Below, one piece after another: positions 35,025 through 43,615 of a stretch of DNA of 64,000 bases; the first letter of the stretch is position 1; the number at the start of each line of letters is the position of its first letter. The stretch is from Staphylococcus haemolyticus (GTDB lineage Bacteria > Bacillota > Bacilli > Staphylococcales > Staphylococcaceae). The notes under the pieces are model-generated. The model was not told the DNA's origin. It did no database searches and saw only the letters and a list, made by a program, of their open reading frames with translations. The stretch is from positions 496,001 to 560,000 of the forward strand of contig NZ_CP035291.1 of NCBI RefSeq assembly GCF_006094395.1, given 5' to 3'. The translations under genes were made by a program, and so were the position numbers.

Positions 35025-36293
35025 ATGATAAAAGATATAAAAAATGTTTTGAATTTGATAAAAATGAAAAATAGTGAGGATGTCAGAACGAATAAAGATT
35101 GGGACCTAAGTGACAAGTATTCATCAATTATTGAAGAATTATTGCCCAAACAGCTAGAAAATTTATCTTATAATAAAGACCTTTCAACTACTGGAAGTGT
35201 TGGAAAGGGAAATTATAGTATGGTTCCATGGGTTACTACCTTTAACACTAATATAACTAAAAGCACTCAAAAAGGTTACTACATTGTTTATTTATTTCAC
35301 CCCGAAGGCAAAGAGGTATATCTCTCTTTAAATCAAGGTTGGAGCGAAATTAAAGAAAAAACTTTGGGTGTGAAAAAAGCTAAAGAAAAAGCACTTGCCC
35401 TTTCCAAGTATTTAGCGTCATATCTGGATGATAATAACTTTGAAGTAGGTAGATTTTATTATTCAAATAATAAGGATAGTAAATATGATAAATCGGATTT
35501 GCCAAGTGGATATGCTCACGGTTCAATTATTTATAAGTATTATGATTTTGAGACTGAAGTGTATACCGAGGATATGATGATTTCAGACTACAAAGAAATG
35601 ATTAAATTACTTAACGGATTAGTAAATAAAATTAATATAAATGAATATAACGCTTTATTATTAAATATTAATGAAATAGTAACAATAATAGAGACTAAAG
35701 AACTTAATGAAAGTATTAATGAAAATAAAAATATTCAAATGTCTCAAATAGATAAGCCCAAAGCTTCCACATATGCAAAAAAATATAAGACCTCTACTAA
35801 AAAACAAACTGATGACGACATTGAAAAAGCCCATAAAGAAAACAAAATAACGGGACAAATTGGAGAAAAATTAGCTTATCAATATTTTATGAATTTAATT
35901 GAAAAAAATATATCTGATAAAAATTTACAAGAACAATTTATTAATACAATTGATACATCTATGGGTGAACTGCACGGATATGGATATGACATGACTGCTT
36001 TTGATCCTCAAAATTTAGATAGTCCAGTTGAAAAATATATTGAAATTAAAGCCACTAAATCTAAAAAAGAGGATGAACCTTTTTACTTATCATTAAATGA
36101 AATATATGCCATGTATGAGAACCCTCAAAAATATTTGATATTCAGAATTATAGGATTAAATAGTAAAACACCTAAGTTTTATATTATTGATCCATATGAA
36201 AACCATGATGAATTTGAAAGTGTAGAGGATTTAATAGAGAAAGTCTTTAATGCCGAGTGTATTCAATTTAAAATATTTAATGTTAAACCATAG
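35025..36293 (+). CDS. DUF3578 (MrcB-N) plus DUF3883 nuclease-like protein
   Basis: A 422-residue protein. Residues about 15-180 match the DUF3578/MrcB-N type domain, with the signature VPWVTTF, a GYYIVYLF strand and VYLSLNQGW, a module thought to read modified bases. A lysine-rich linker follows. Residues about 277-420 are a DUF3883 domain with Asp322 (GYGYDMTAFD) and Glu340-Ile-Lys342 (YIEIKATK) in PD-(D/E)XK spacing, and FYLSLNEIYAM after it. This looks like a modification-sensing endonuclease that lacks its own motor domain; the helicase upstream could supply one (inference). AGAGGGA precedes ATG 35025. It has its own promoter region after a terminator. Confidence 0.8.
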   Translation: MIKDIKNVLNLIKMKNSEDVRTNKDWDLSDKYSSIIEELLPKQLENLSYNKDLSTTGSVGKGNYSMVPWVTTFNTNITKSTQKGYYIVYLFHPEGKEVYLSLNQGWSEIKEKTLGVKKAKEKALALSKYLASYLDDNNFEVGRFYYSNNKDSKYDKSDLPSGYAHGSIIYKYYDFETEVYTEDMMISDYKEMIKLLNGLVNKININEYNALLLNINEIVTIIETKELNESINENKNIQMSQIDKPKASTYAKKYKTSTKKQTDDDIEKAHKENKITGQIGEKLAYQYFMNLIEKNISDKNLQEQFINTIDTSMGELHGYGYDMTAFDPQNLDSPVEKYIEIKATKSKKEDEPFYLSLNEIYAMYENPQKYLIFRIIGLNSKTPKFYIIDPYENHDEFESVEDLIEKVFNAECIQFKIFNVKP

Positions 36294-36365
36294 AATATAC
36301 ATCATAGTTAAGAGGGATAACATAAAAGTATAATTACCTGAACCTAAGCGCTTTAACGCATTGTG

Positions 36366-36503
36366 AGTAGTTCTTAGATAGATAACGTAGCGAAGTTATA
36401 AGAATCCTAGCGGAAAAGAAAGTGTCTCAAGACTACAGGCTTGAGCCTTTGCCGCAGGAAAGCGAAATAACTTAAGTAAGTGAATATCTATCTAAGAACT
36501 ACT
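36366..36503. repeat. 138-bp perfect-ended hairpin element
   Basis: The ends AGTAGTTCTTAGATAGATA (36366-36384) and TATCTATCTAAGAACTACT (36485-36503) are exact 19-bp inverted repeats. Inside, helices nest in order: AAGTTAT/ATAACTT (36393-36399 with 36467-36473), GCGG/CCGC (36410-36413 with 36452-36455), AAAG/CTTT (36419-36422 with 36447-36450) and CTCAAG/CTTGAG (36426-36431 with 36440-36445). The whole folds as one long interrupted hairpin. It is GC-richer than its surroundings and contains no gene. It may be a structured RNA or a non-autonomous mobile element. Confidence 0.8.
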
Positions 36504-36610
36504 TTATAGCCCCCTAGGCAAGTATATCGACTTAAGTGAAATATAAATCCTTTTATATTCCACATACATAAATTCCTTCAATAGCTTTCATTTTCAAAAA
36601 AGTGAACTAT

Positions 36611-36661
36611 TTGTGAAAAGTATCACAAAAGACTTTAAAAATTTTTAAAAGGGTGTATGAT
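36611..36661 (+). promoter_or_regulatory. Rex/FNR-like palindrome and promoter of the 63-residue gene
   Basis: TTGTGAAAAGTATCACAA (36611-36628) fits the CRP/FNR-type TGTGA-N6-TCACA exactly and the staphylococcal Rex consensus TTGTGAAWWWWTTCACAA with a mismatch at position 12. TATGAT (36656-36661) is a plausible -10, while the -35 is poor. Redox or oxygen control of the following small gene is likely; the regulator (Rex or an ArcR/FNR-type protein) is open. Confidence 0.55.
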
Positions 36662-36698
36662 AAGAATTGTAAGGAATAAGTAATGGGAAGTGATACTG

Positions 36699-36890
36699 AT
36701 GAGAAAAGTAATTGAAGAAGTTGTTTTTTCTGATGAAGGCAGTTACGACATTTATTTGAAAACTGGTGTTAATCAAGGAATGATCGGTGATATTAAAGAT
36801 GGCTACTTGACTATCGATTCAATTCCATATATTGATGCAGAACGACTATATTACTATGGACTCGAACGTAAAACACTCGTTACAAATTAA
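36699..36890 (+). CDS. Small hypothetical protein, 63 residues
   Basis: A soluble, acidic protein with no recognisable family (MRKVIEEVVFSDEGSYDIY at its start). Alternating hydrophobic residues suggest a small beta-rich fold. ATG 36699 follows GGGAAG; the GTG at 36690 is too close to that site. It stands alone behind a Rex/FNR-like palindrome. I cannot assign a function. Confidence 0.6.
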   Translation: MRKVIEEVVFSDEGSYDIYLKTGVNQGMIGDIKDGYLTIDSIPYIDAERLYYYGLERKTLVTN

Positions 36891-36930
36891 TACAAATTGA
36901 ATGGCCTCCTATTAACATTCAAGAACCTTA

Positions 36931-36962
36931 TATGCCTTCGTTGGTGAGCAGTCGAAGGCATA
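36931..36962 (+). terminator. Hairpin after the 63-residue gene
   Basis: TATGCCTTCG (36931-36940) and CGAAGGCATA (36953-36962) pair perfectly. No T-run follows, so termination is uncertain. Confidence 0.5.
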
Positions 36963-37002
36963 CCATAAATATACCCCTAATCATTCTGGAATAATGTGTT
37001 GA

Positions 37003-37034
37003 AAGCCCGTATCTTACCATAGAGATACGGGCTT
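37003..37034. terminator. Terminator hairpin before the 88-residue gene end
   Basis: AAGCCCGTATCT (37003-37014) and AGATACGGGCTT (37023-37034) are a perfect 12-bp stem between convergent genes. T-runs are short on both sides. Confidence 0.7.
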
Positions 37035-37041
37035 CAGTGTA

Positions 37042-37308
37042 TTACAAATCTTTGAAATTCTTCTTAACTTCATTATATTGATATTCTTGATTATATAACT
37101 TAAACTTGTAGCCTTCTTGACTAGAGAATGGCATTCTTACACGTGGAATTTGGTCCAATTGTGCGATAAATTCTCTCTCTTGGCGTGTACGTTGATTCAC
37201 ACTCATCTCCATCCATTCTTCTTCACTATATAAATCGATGAAATGAAATGAGAAACTTGTTCTACTCTTTTCAGCGCGTAACGCTTGAATACGTTCTTCA
37301 AATGTCAT
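37042..37308 (-). CDS. Hypothetical protein, 88 residues
   Basis: A hydrophilic protein with many charged residues (N terminus MTFEERIQALRAEKSRTSF) and no known domain that I recognise. It has a strong ribosome site (AGGAGGA before ATG 37308) and its own terminator, which supports it as a real gene. Mixed helix and strand are predicted by eye. No function is offered. Confidence 0.7.
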   Translation of the reverse strand: MTFEERIQALRAEKSRTSFSFHFIDLYSEEEWMEMSVNQRTRQEREFIAQLDQIPRVRMPFSSQEGYKFKLYNQEYQYNEVKKNFKDL

Positions 37309-37497
37309 TGTGTATCCTCCTATCTTTCTATATGCCCAATGATTTAATTACATATATTAACTTTAATACGTTTTCATAAAGATTACAATTCATCTTAGTA
37401 TTTTCATAATAATATTTCCTGGGAATTGTCTTAAAGGTTTAATGCATTTTAAATAAGGTAATGTATTTTATGAATCTAAAGTAAAGGATGAAGTGAA

Positions 37498-38193
37498 ATG
37501 ACAGAATTAAACGGACGAGTAGCAATTATTACCGGTGCAAGTAGTGGTATCGGAGCAGCAACAGCAAAAGCACTTGAGAAGCAAGGTGTTAAAGTCGTAT
37601 TAGCAGGACGTAGTCATGATAAATTGAATACGGTAGCAAAAGATATGAATGAAGACAATATACACATTGTACCTACAGATGTGACAAACCAAGTAGAAGT
37701 AGATGCATTAGTAGCAAAAGCCATCGATGTATTTGGACACGTGGATATCTTCGTAAATTGTGCAGGTGTCATGCGTTCATCAAAAATCACAGACTATCAA
37801 GTTGAGTCATGGGATTCAATGGTTGATACGAATATTAAAGGACTTCTATACAGTCTCAATGCGATATTACCTAAGTTTGAAGCACAGGGGTCAGGACATG
37901 TAGTCAATTTAGCATCTATATCTGCGAATGAAGTATCTAAAGAAAGTGCATTATATAGTGCTACAAAATCTGCTGTACTGATGATTTTTAATGGCTTAGA
38001 AAAAGAATTAGCAAAAACAGGGATTAAAACAACAAGCATATTACCAGGAATGGTAGATACACCAATGACAGAACGCAGTAACTTTGGTGGTCGTAAGAAA
38101 CTAGATCCTGAAAATATTGCAGATGCGATTGTTTACGCATTAACACAACCTGCACATGTTAATGTGAACGAAGTGACAGTACGACCAGTGTAG
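37498..38193 (+). CDS. Short-chain dehydrogenase/reductase
   Basis: A classical SDR of 231 residues. The cofactor loop TGASSGIG is at residues 13-20, NCAG at about 88-91, and the catalytic Ser, Tyr and Lys are in LASISAN and YSATKSA. It resembles the clavaldehyde/serine-dehydrogenase-like YdfG group. It starts with ATG 37498 after AAGGATGAAG. The substrate is unknown. Confidence 0.85.
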   Translation: MTELNGRVAIITGASSGIGAATAKALEKQGVKVVLAGRSHDKLNTVAKDMNEDNIHIVPTDVTNQVEVDALVAKAIDVFGHVDIFVNCAGVMRSSKITDYQVESWDSMVDTNIKGLLYSLNAILPKFEAQGSGHVVNLASISANEVSKESALYSATKSAVLMIFNGLEKELAKTGIKTTSILPGMVDTPMTERSNFGGRKKLDPENIADAIVYALTQPAHVNVNEVTVRPV

Positions 38194-38310
38194 TAGCTTA
38201 TAGAGAGGCTAGGACATTAAGTACTTGGATAGTGTAAAATTATTTTAAAATGGTACACTCATATTGAAGGACGATAGTGGGGATAACTAAGATTTAGAGG
38301 AGTGACAAAG

Positions 38311-39543
38311 ATGGAGAAACGTCTTTATAACTTATTAGAATTATTAGTTAGCTATAATACGGAGAGTCCACCTGGACGTAATACAGACCCTTTGCAAGAT
38401 GAGATTGAAGAATTATTAAAAGCACTTGGATTTAGTATTCAACGGGAACAACTTTATATGAATGATAGTGTCATTGTCGCGACTTTGAAGGGGAGTAACC
38501 CTTCCGCACCTAAACTTATATTAAATGGCCATGTAGATGTGGCATCAGTAGATGATGATTCAAACTGGACGTATCCGCCATTTGAATTAACCCAATTGGA
38601 TGACTGGCTTTATGGTCGTGGAGTAAGTGATATGAAAGGTGGTATGGCGTCATTATTTTATGTTCTTGAAAAGTTACATCAAGAAGGACGCCAACCTAAA
38701 GGTGATATTATTGTGCAATCGGTTGTAGGAGAAGAAGTAGGTGAAGCAGGTACGAAACTTGCTTGTGAAATTGGACCTAAAGCTGATCTAGCACTCGTGT
38801 TAGACACAAGTGAGAATATGGCGCTTGGTCAAGGTGGTGTGATTACCGGCTGGATTACCGTGAAAAGTAAAAATACCATTCATGACGGTGCGCGGAGTCA
38901 AACTATCCATGCTGGTGGTGGGCTATTTGGTGCGAGTGCCATTGAAAAAATGACAAAAATTATTCACGCACTAAACGAATTAGAACAGCACTGGGCTGTA
39001 ATGAAACATAGTCCAGGTATGCCGCCAGGTGCAAATACCATTAACCCGGCAGTGATTGAAGGTGGACGCCATCCAGCATTCATTGCAGATGAATGTCGTT
39101 TATGGATAACGGTTCATTATTTGCCAAACGAGCGATATGAAGATGTAGTTGCAGAAATAGAAGATTACTTGAATCGTGTGGCTGAGGCTGATATTTGGCT
39201 TCGAGAGAATCCATTGAAGTTTGAATGGGGCGGTGAATCAATGATTGAAGATAAAGGTGAAATCTTCCCTAGCTTCACCATACCTACTGAACATCCTGGA
39301 TTTAAACAATTACAGTCAGCACATCAAACTGTTCATGGAACGGATTTAAAGCATGGTATGAGTACGACTGTAACTGATGGTGGTTGGACAGCACACTTTG
39401 GTATACCAACTATTTTATACGGGCCTGGTAGTTTAGAAGAAGCACATAGCGTCGATGAGAAGATAGAAGCATCAGAACTACAAACCTATAGTGATGTTCT
39501 CTACCAATTCTTAAATCATTGGTACGATCACCCTGAAAAATAA
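38311..39543 (+). CDS. ArgE/DapE-family M20 deacylase
   Basis: A 410-residue M20 metallopeptidase-fold enzyme. Zinc-ligand motifs are NGHVDVAS (His, Asp), GRGVSDMKGG, and VVGEEVGEAG (catalytic Glu pair), with the last His in GSLEEAHSVDE. Such proteins remove acyl groups from amino acids such as acetylornithine or succinyl-diaminopimelate. The start ATG 38311 follows GAGGAGTG; the GTG at 38302 is inside that site. No arginine or lysine synthesis gene is adjacent, so the substrate remains open. Confidence 0.83.
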   Translation: MEKRLYNLLELLVSYNTESPPGRNTDPLQDEIEELLKALGFSIQREQLYMNDSVIVATLKGSNPSAPKLILNGHVDVASVDDDSNWTYPPFELTQLDDWLYGRGVSDMKGGMASLFYVLEKLHQEGRQPKGDIIVQSVVGEEVGEAGTKLACEIGPKADLALVLDTSENMALGQGGVITGWITVKSKNTIHDGARSQTIHAGGGLFGASAIEKMTKIIHALNELEQHWAVMKHSPGMPPGANTINPAVIEGGRHPAFIADECRLWITVHYLPNERYEDVVAEIEDYLNRVAEADIWLRENPLKFEWGGESMIEDKGEIFPSFTIPTEHPGFKQLQSAHQTVHGTDLKHGMSTTVTDGGWTAHFGIPTILYGPGSLEEAHSVDEKIEASELQTYSDVLYQFLNHWYDHPEK

Positions 39544-39561
39544 AATTGTTTACAAAAATAA

Positions 39562-39596
39562 AGGCAATGGTCATGAGCGACCAATGCCTATTTTAT
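39562..39596. terminator. Bidirectional terminator
   Basis: AGGCA-A-TGGTC and GACCA-A-TGCCT pair with one internal A-A mismatch (39562-39590), flanked by A- and T-rich ends. It lies between the convergent M20 and ppk1 genes. Confidence 0.7.
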
Positions 39597-39599
39597 ATG

Positions 39600-41765
39600 T
39601 TATTTCTTTAATGAACGACGAATACGATTCATCCAATTCGCACGACGTTTAGATACAACTGGCATACCTGATGGTTGAGCTGAACGTTTTTTAAGTTCTT
39701 GTCCATATTTAATTGCTTCTTGCATTAAATAGACTTGTGAATTTAACGGTGATAAGTTATTTTCCACATAGTGATAATGACCATGTTCATCTTGGTAGCG
39801 TCCTTTTTGATTATCAGATAATTGTAAGTCCATGAAGTCGACTAGGCGTTTTCCAATTTCTTTATCTTCAACTGGGAATAAGATTTCTACACGTTTAATC
39901 ATGTTACGTGTCATTACATCAGCTGATGATAAATAGATGCGTTCATCTCCATTGTTATGGAAGTAATAAATACGAGAGTGCTCTAGTAAACGACCTACGA
40001 TACTTACCACTTCAATATTCTCACTTATACCAGGAATACCTGGTTTTAAGCAACAGATACCACGAATAATGAGTTGAATCTTCACACCGGCTTGTGATGC
40101 TTCGAATAACTTTTCAATGATGGCTTTATCAGTAAGTGAGTTCATCTTCATCATAATCTTACCGTTGCCATGTTGAAGGTGACTGCTAATCTCTTTATCT
40201 ATGCGATCGATAAAGACATCACGAATATCAAATGGTGCTACGATTAATTTATTATATTCTGGTTTTACTGAGTACCCACTTAAATAATTGAAGAAGTTAA
40301 TGGCATCTTCTGCAATTTGTTCATTTGTAGTGATAATACCCATATCTGTATAGAGTTTCGCAGTCTTGTCGTTATAGTTACCTGTTCCTAAGTGAATGAA
40401 TGATGTTAATTCGCCACCAATACGTTTAACGACTAAAGCGATTTTACTGTGTGTCTTAAGATGTGTCATACCATATATAACGTGACAACCTGCATCTTCT
40501 AACATGCGTGCCCAGTGTACGTTGTTTTCTTCATCGAAGCGTGCTTTCAATTCTACAAGTACGGTTACTTGTTTACCTTTTTCAGCAGCTTCTTTCAAAC
40601 TCTTAATAATAGGTGAGTCTTTACTAACGCGATACAATGTCTGTTTAATCGCTATTGTATTAGGATCGTCTGCAGCTTCGCGAATAAAGTCAACAATCGG
40701 TTCGAAAGATTCGTATGGGTGATGGAAGAAGATATCACGTTTTAATGCAAGTTCATATAAATTATTATTGCCTAAAGAACGTGGAATCTGTGGTGAATAT
40801 TTTTCATAAGTTAAATAGTTTAATTTATGAGATAGGTGATCGACTAAGCCGAAAATAAATGTTAAGTCTAATGGTCCATTTAAGAAATAAACATCTTGCT
40901 TATCAACTTCCAATGTTTCGATAAGCCAGTCTAAATCATCTGGGTTTGCAGTACGACCATCAACTTCTAGACGTACAGCTGAACCACTCTTACGTTCTTT
41001 AAGGAAACGTTCGATTTCGATAAGTAAGTCTTCAGCGCCATCCTCATGTATCGTTAAATCGGCATTTCTTGTGATTCTGAATGTGAAGGTATTTAATACT
41101 TCATAACCTGTAAATAAATAATTGATAAAATATGTGATGACGTCTTCAACCATGACGACATATTGTTTAGCACCTTCATTATAAGTTAAGAATCTTGGAA
41201 TGAGTGACGGGATTTGAACGATTGCTGAGTTGATTGCATCTTCAGTATCAATATCTACGAAGATATTTAAACTTTTATTGTTAAGTTTAGGGAAAGGATG
41301 ATACGCATCAATGCCAAGTGGTGTCAACGTTGGTAAAATTGTTAACTTGAAATCTCTTTCCAATTTGCTTAACAAAGGTTCAGATAATTCGTGTGGTTCA
41401 CACATCACTATTTCATAATCTTGAAGTTCAGTCATTAATTCGTTATAACGTTCATATTGTGTATCAACATATTTTTTAGCTTTTTCTTGGATGGCATCAA
41501 CTTGTTCCTGTGGTGTCATTTGTGCTTTGTTTTCTGGTTTATCGTAGCCCATCTTAACTTGGTCTTTTAACCCTGCAACACGAACCATGAAGAACTCATC
41601 TAAGTTAGAACTAAAAATAGATATAAAGTTTAATTTTTCTAGTAGCGGATTATTTTTATCATATGCTTCTTGAAGTACGCGATAGTTGAAATCAAGCCAA
41701 CTTAGTTCGCGGTTGTTGTAGTATTGCGGTAAGCTAATATCATTTTCTCCCAATTGAGTTTGCAT
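39600..41765 (-). CDS. ppk1: Polyphosphate kinase
   Basis: A 721-residue PPK1 that polymerises the gamma-phosphate of ATP into polyphosphate, usually at the membrane. The N domain begins [20 protein letters not shown], and the autophosphorylated histidine is in [12 protein letters not shown]. The second PLD-like motif region is [19 protein letters not shown]. Length fits the family. It is followed upstream on the same strand by the ppx gene, so synthesis and degradation genes are neighbours. GAGGTGT precedes ATG 41765. Confidence 0.94.
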   Translation of the reverse strand: MQTQLGENDISLPQYYNNRELSWLDFNYRVLQEAYDKNNPLLEKLNFISIFSSNLDEFFMVRVAGLKDQVKMGYDKPENKAQMTPQEQVDAIQEKAKKYVDTQYERYNELMTELQDYEIVMCEPHELSEPLLSKLERDFKLTILPTLTPLGIDAYHPFPKLNNKSLNIFVDIDTEDAINSAIVQIPSLIPRFLTYNEGAKQYVVMVEDVITYFINYLFTGYEVLNTFTFRITRNADLTIHEDGAEDLLIEIERFLKERKSGSAVRLEVDGRTANPDDLDWLIETLEVDKQDVYFLNGPLDLTFIFGLVDHLSHKLNYLTYEKYSPQIPRSLGNNNLYELALKRDIFFHHPYESFEPIVDFIREAADDPNTIAIKQTLYRVSKDSPIIKSLKEAAEKGKQVTVLVELKARFDEENNVHWARMLEDAGCHVIYGMTHLKTHSKIALVVKRIGGELTSFIHLGTGNYNDKTAKLYTDMGIITTNEQIAEDAINFFNYLSGYSVKPEYNKLIVAPFDIRDVFIDRIDKEISSHLQHGNGKIMMKMNSLTDKAIIEKLFEASQAGVKIQLIIRGICCLKPGIPGISENIEVVSIVGRLLEHSRIYYFHNNGDERIYLSSADVMTRNMIKRVEILFPVEDKEIGKRLVDFMDLQLSDNQKGRYQDEHGHYHYVENNLSPLNSQVYLMQEAIKYGQELKKRSAQPSGMPVVSKRRANWMNRIRRSLKK

Positions 41766-41861
41766 TCCAAATACACCTCGTCATTTCCTCAAATATGCGT
41801 TATTCTTTTCAATTAGTAAGTAAAAGGCATAATATCCTAACTTTAAGATAGCACACTTGTT

Positions 41862-43403
41862 TTAAGATTTTGTAAAGATAATGGAAACATTTCCTTTAAG
41901 TATCTTTTCAATATGTTTTTTCTGTCTGTTTGCTTGATATTCTTCTGCAATAGGCTCGCCTTCAGTATAATAAACAGTTAATTGATAGTCCTCGTCACCT
42001 TTTTTCTTTTTCTTCAATTCAACATCGACCACGAAGCTTGTTTGTGAAATATTTAATGCGTTGATAAATTTAATGATGCCGCCGAGTGCTTGAATTGTAT
42101 CTACTTCTTTATTGCTAAACCAATCTGTTTCTTTGCAATAGAATTTCAATAGTGATTTATTTTTGAAACTAGCGAGTAACGCTAATTTAACACGGTCTTT
42201 ATGTGTATAACCGTTAATCATAGAGTTAGCAATGATGTAGTACGTGTGTGGAGAACTTGAATCTGAATCGATAAAGCTACCTAGGTAGTAAATATAAGCG
42301 CCTTCTTCAAATAGACGTTGATCGTTATCACTAATGTCTAAATCAGCGATATCAATTAATTGTGATAATAAGGATTTAGCTAATTTAAGACGTGCTTGTG
42401 AACTAACATCTTCAATCTTATATTCGCGTGCTAAGAAATGAATGGATTCTTTACGTACATTATTTTTATCGAAGACATCAGGGTAGCGTTCACGTACTTG
42501 CTTCATGACATATCCTTCACGTAAACCGTTTCTAGAGAATGTGAACTGTTTAGCGTCTACAATTTTATACAACGTTTTAAACACTGAAACAGCTGGTAAG
42601 ATGATGTCTACACGGTCACGACTTAGTCCGTCAAGGTTGGTTAAATCATCGCGATCACTTTTACGAATGATATCAAAGACTTCATCAATATCCTTATTCG
42701 TCATTGTATAATTGTGTACACCGCCAATAGGGTATGAATGTTCGGCTTGATGGATACGGGCTACATTTCGTGCTGAACCACCGACACCTACAAGTGCAAC
42801 CTCTTGATCTTTCAACCACTCTAAAGATTCAAATTGTTGAGATAGGAATTTCTCCATATCTTTAATGGCACCTTTGTCGTTATGATCTTTGTCGTTGAAG
42901 AACTTTCTTTTAAGTGTTACGACACCAAAAGGGAAACTATGTGATTCAAATAATTCTTTATCTTTAAATAACGTTACTTCAGTTGAACCGCCACCGATGT
43001 CGACGGATACTCCGTTTTCAATTTCAGTAGTGTGAGTAATTGCGTAGTAACCATAGTAAGCTTCGTCTTCTTCGGGTACGATTTTAATATCAATACCAAC
43101 TTCATTTTTAACTTCATTGACAATTTCATCATTGTTTTTAGATTGACGGATTGCGGCAGTAGCAATCGGATGTAATTCAGTTACATTGAATTTATCAGAC
43201 ACAGATTTAAAGCTGTGTAATGCATCAATGAGTACTTTTATGCCTTCTTTACTCATTTTATTATCTTTAGTGAGATATTGGCTTAGTCGAGCAGGCGTCT
43301 TAATGTTGAGCAATTCATTAATTCCTGATTCTTTATTAAAGTTAAAAATAACTAATCTGATAGTATTTGATCCAATATCTACTAAACCTATTCGTTCTTC
43401 CAT
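41862..43403 (-). CDS. ppx: Exopolyphosphatase (Ppx/GppA)
   Basis: A 513-residue Ppx/GppA phosphatase of the ASKHA fold. The phosphate-1 motif is LVDIGSNTIRLVIF, and the phosphate-2 motif is SVDIGGGSTEVTLF; the C-terminal HD-like helical domain follows residue about 310. It removes terminal phosphate from polyphosphate or pppGpp. It lies 96 bases upstream of ppk1 on the same strand and likely shares its transcript. Confidence 0.92.
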   Translation of the reverse strand: MEERIGLVDIGSNTIRLVIFNFNKESGINELLNIKTPARLSQYLTKDNKMSKEGIKVLIDALHSFKSVSDKFNVTELHPIATAAIRQSKNNDEIVNEVKNEVGIDIKIVPEEDEAYYGYYAITHTTEIENGVSVDIGGGSTEVTLFKDKELFESHSFPFGVVTLKRKFFNDKDHNDKGAIKDMEKFLSQQFESLEWLKDQEVALVGVGGSARNVARIHQAEHSYPIGGVHNYTMTNKDIDEVFDIIRKSDRDDLTNLDGLSRDRVDIILPAVSVFKTLYKIVDAKQFTFSRNGLREGYVMKQVRERYPDVFDKNNVRKESIHFLAREYKIEDVSSQARLKLAKSLLSQLIDIADLDISDNDQRLFEEGAYIYYLGSFIDSDSSSPHTYYIIANSMINGYTHKDRVKLALLASFKNKSLLKFYCKETDWFSNKEVDTIQALGGIIKFINALNISQTSFVVDVELKKKKKGDEDYQLTVYYTEGEPIAEEYQANRQKKHIEKILKGNVSIIFTKS

Positions 43404-43545
43404 CGTGTCCTCCTAAATGACTAGAATAATGTTGATTAAAATACACTTCTATACCTTTATTTTACCGTAATATAACACTTTGAAAAAGGGAGACTGCTAT
43501 AAATATTTAGTAATAAGTAAAAATTTTGTAAGGGATTACATAAAA

Positions 43546-43578
43546 ATAAACCTCCTCGAAGATAGAGGAGGTTTATGT
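43546..43578 (-). terminator. abgT terminator
   Basis: ATAAACCTCCTC (43546-43557) and GAGGAGGTTTAT (43565-43576) are perfectly complementary; on the minus strand TTTTATG follows. Confidence 0.8.
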
Positions 43579-43615
43579 ACATATCTAGTATAAAATATTG
43601 TGAATAATGGTGATA

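Noticed and set aside
36366-36503. Retron-type noncoding RNA
   Set aside because: The inverted-repeat ends recall msr-msd RNAs, but there is no reverse transcriptase gene in the window.
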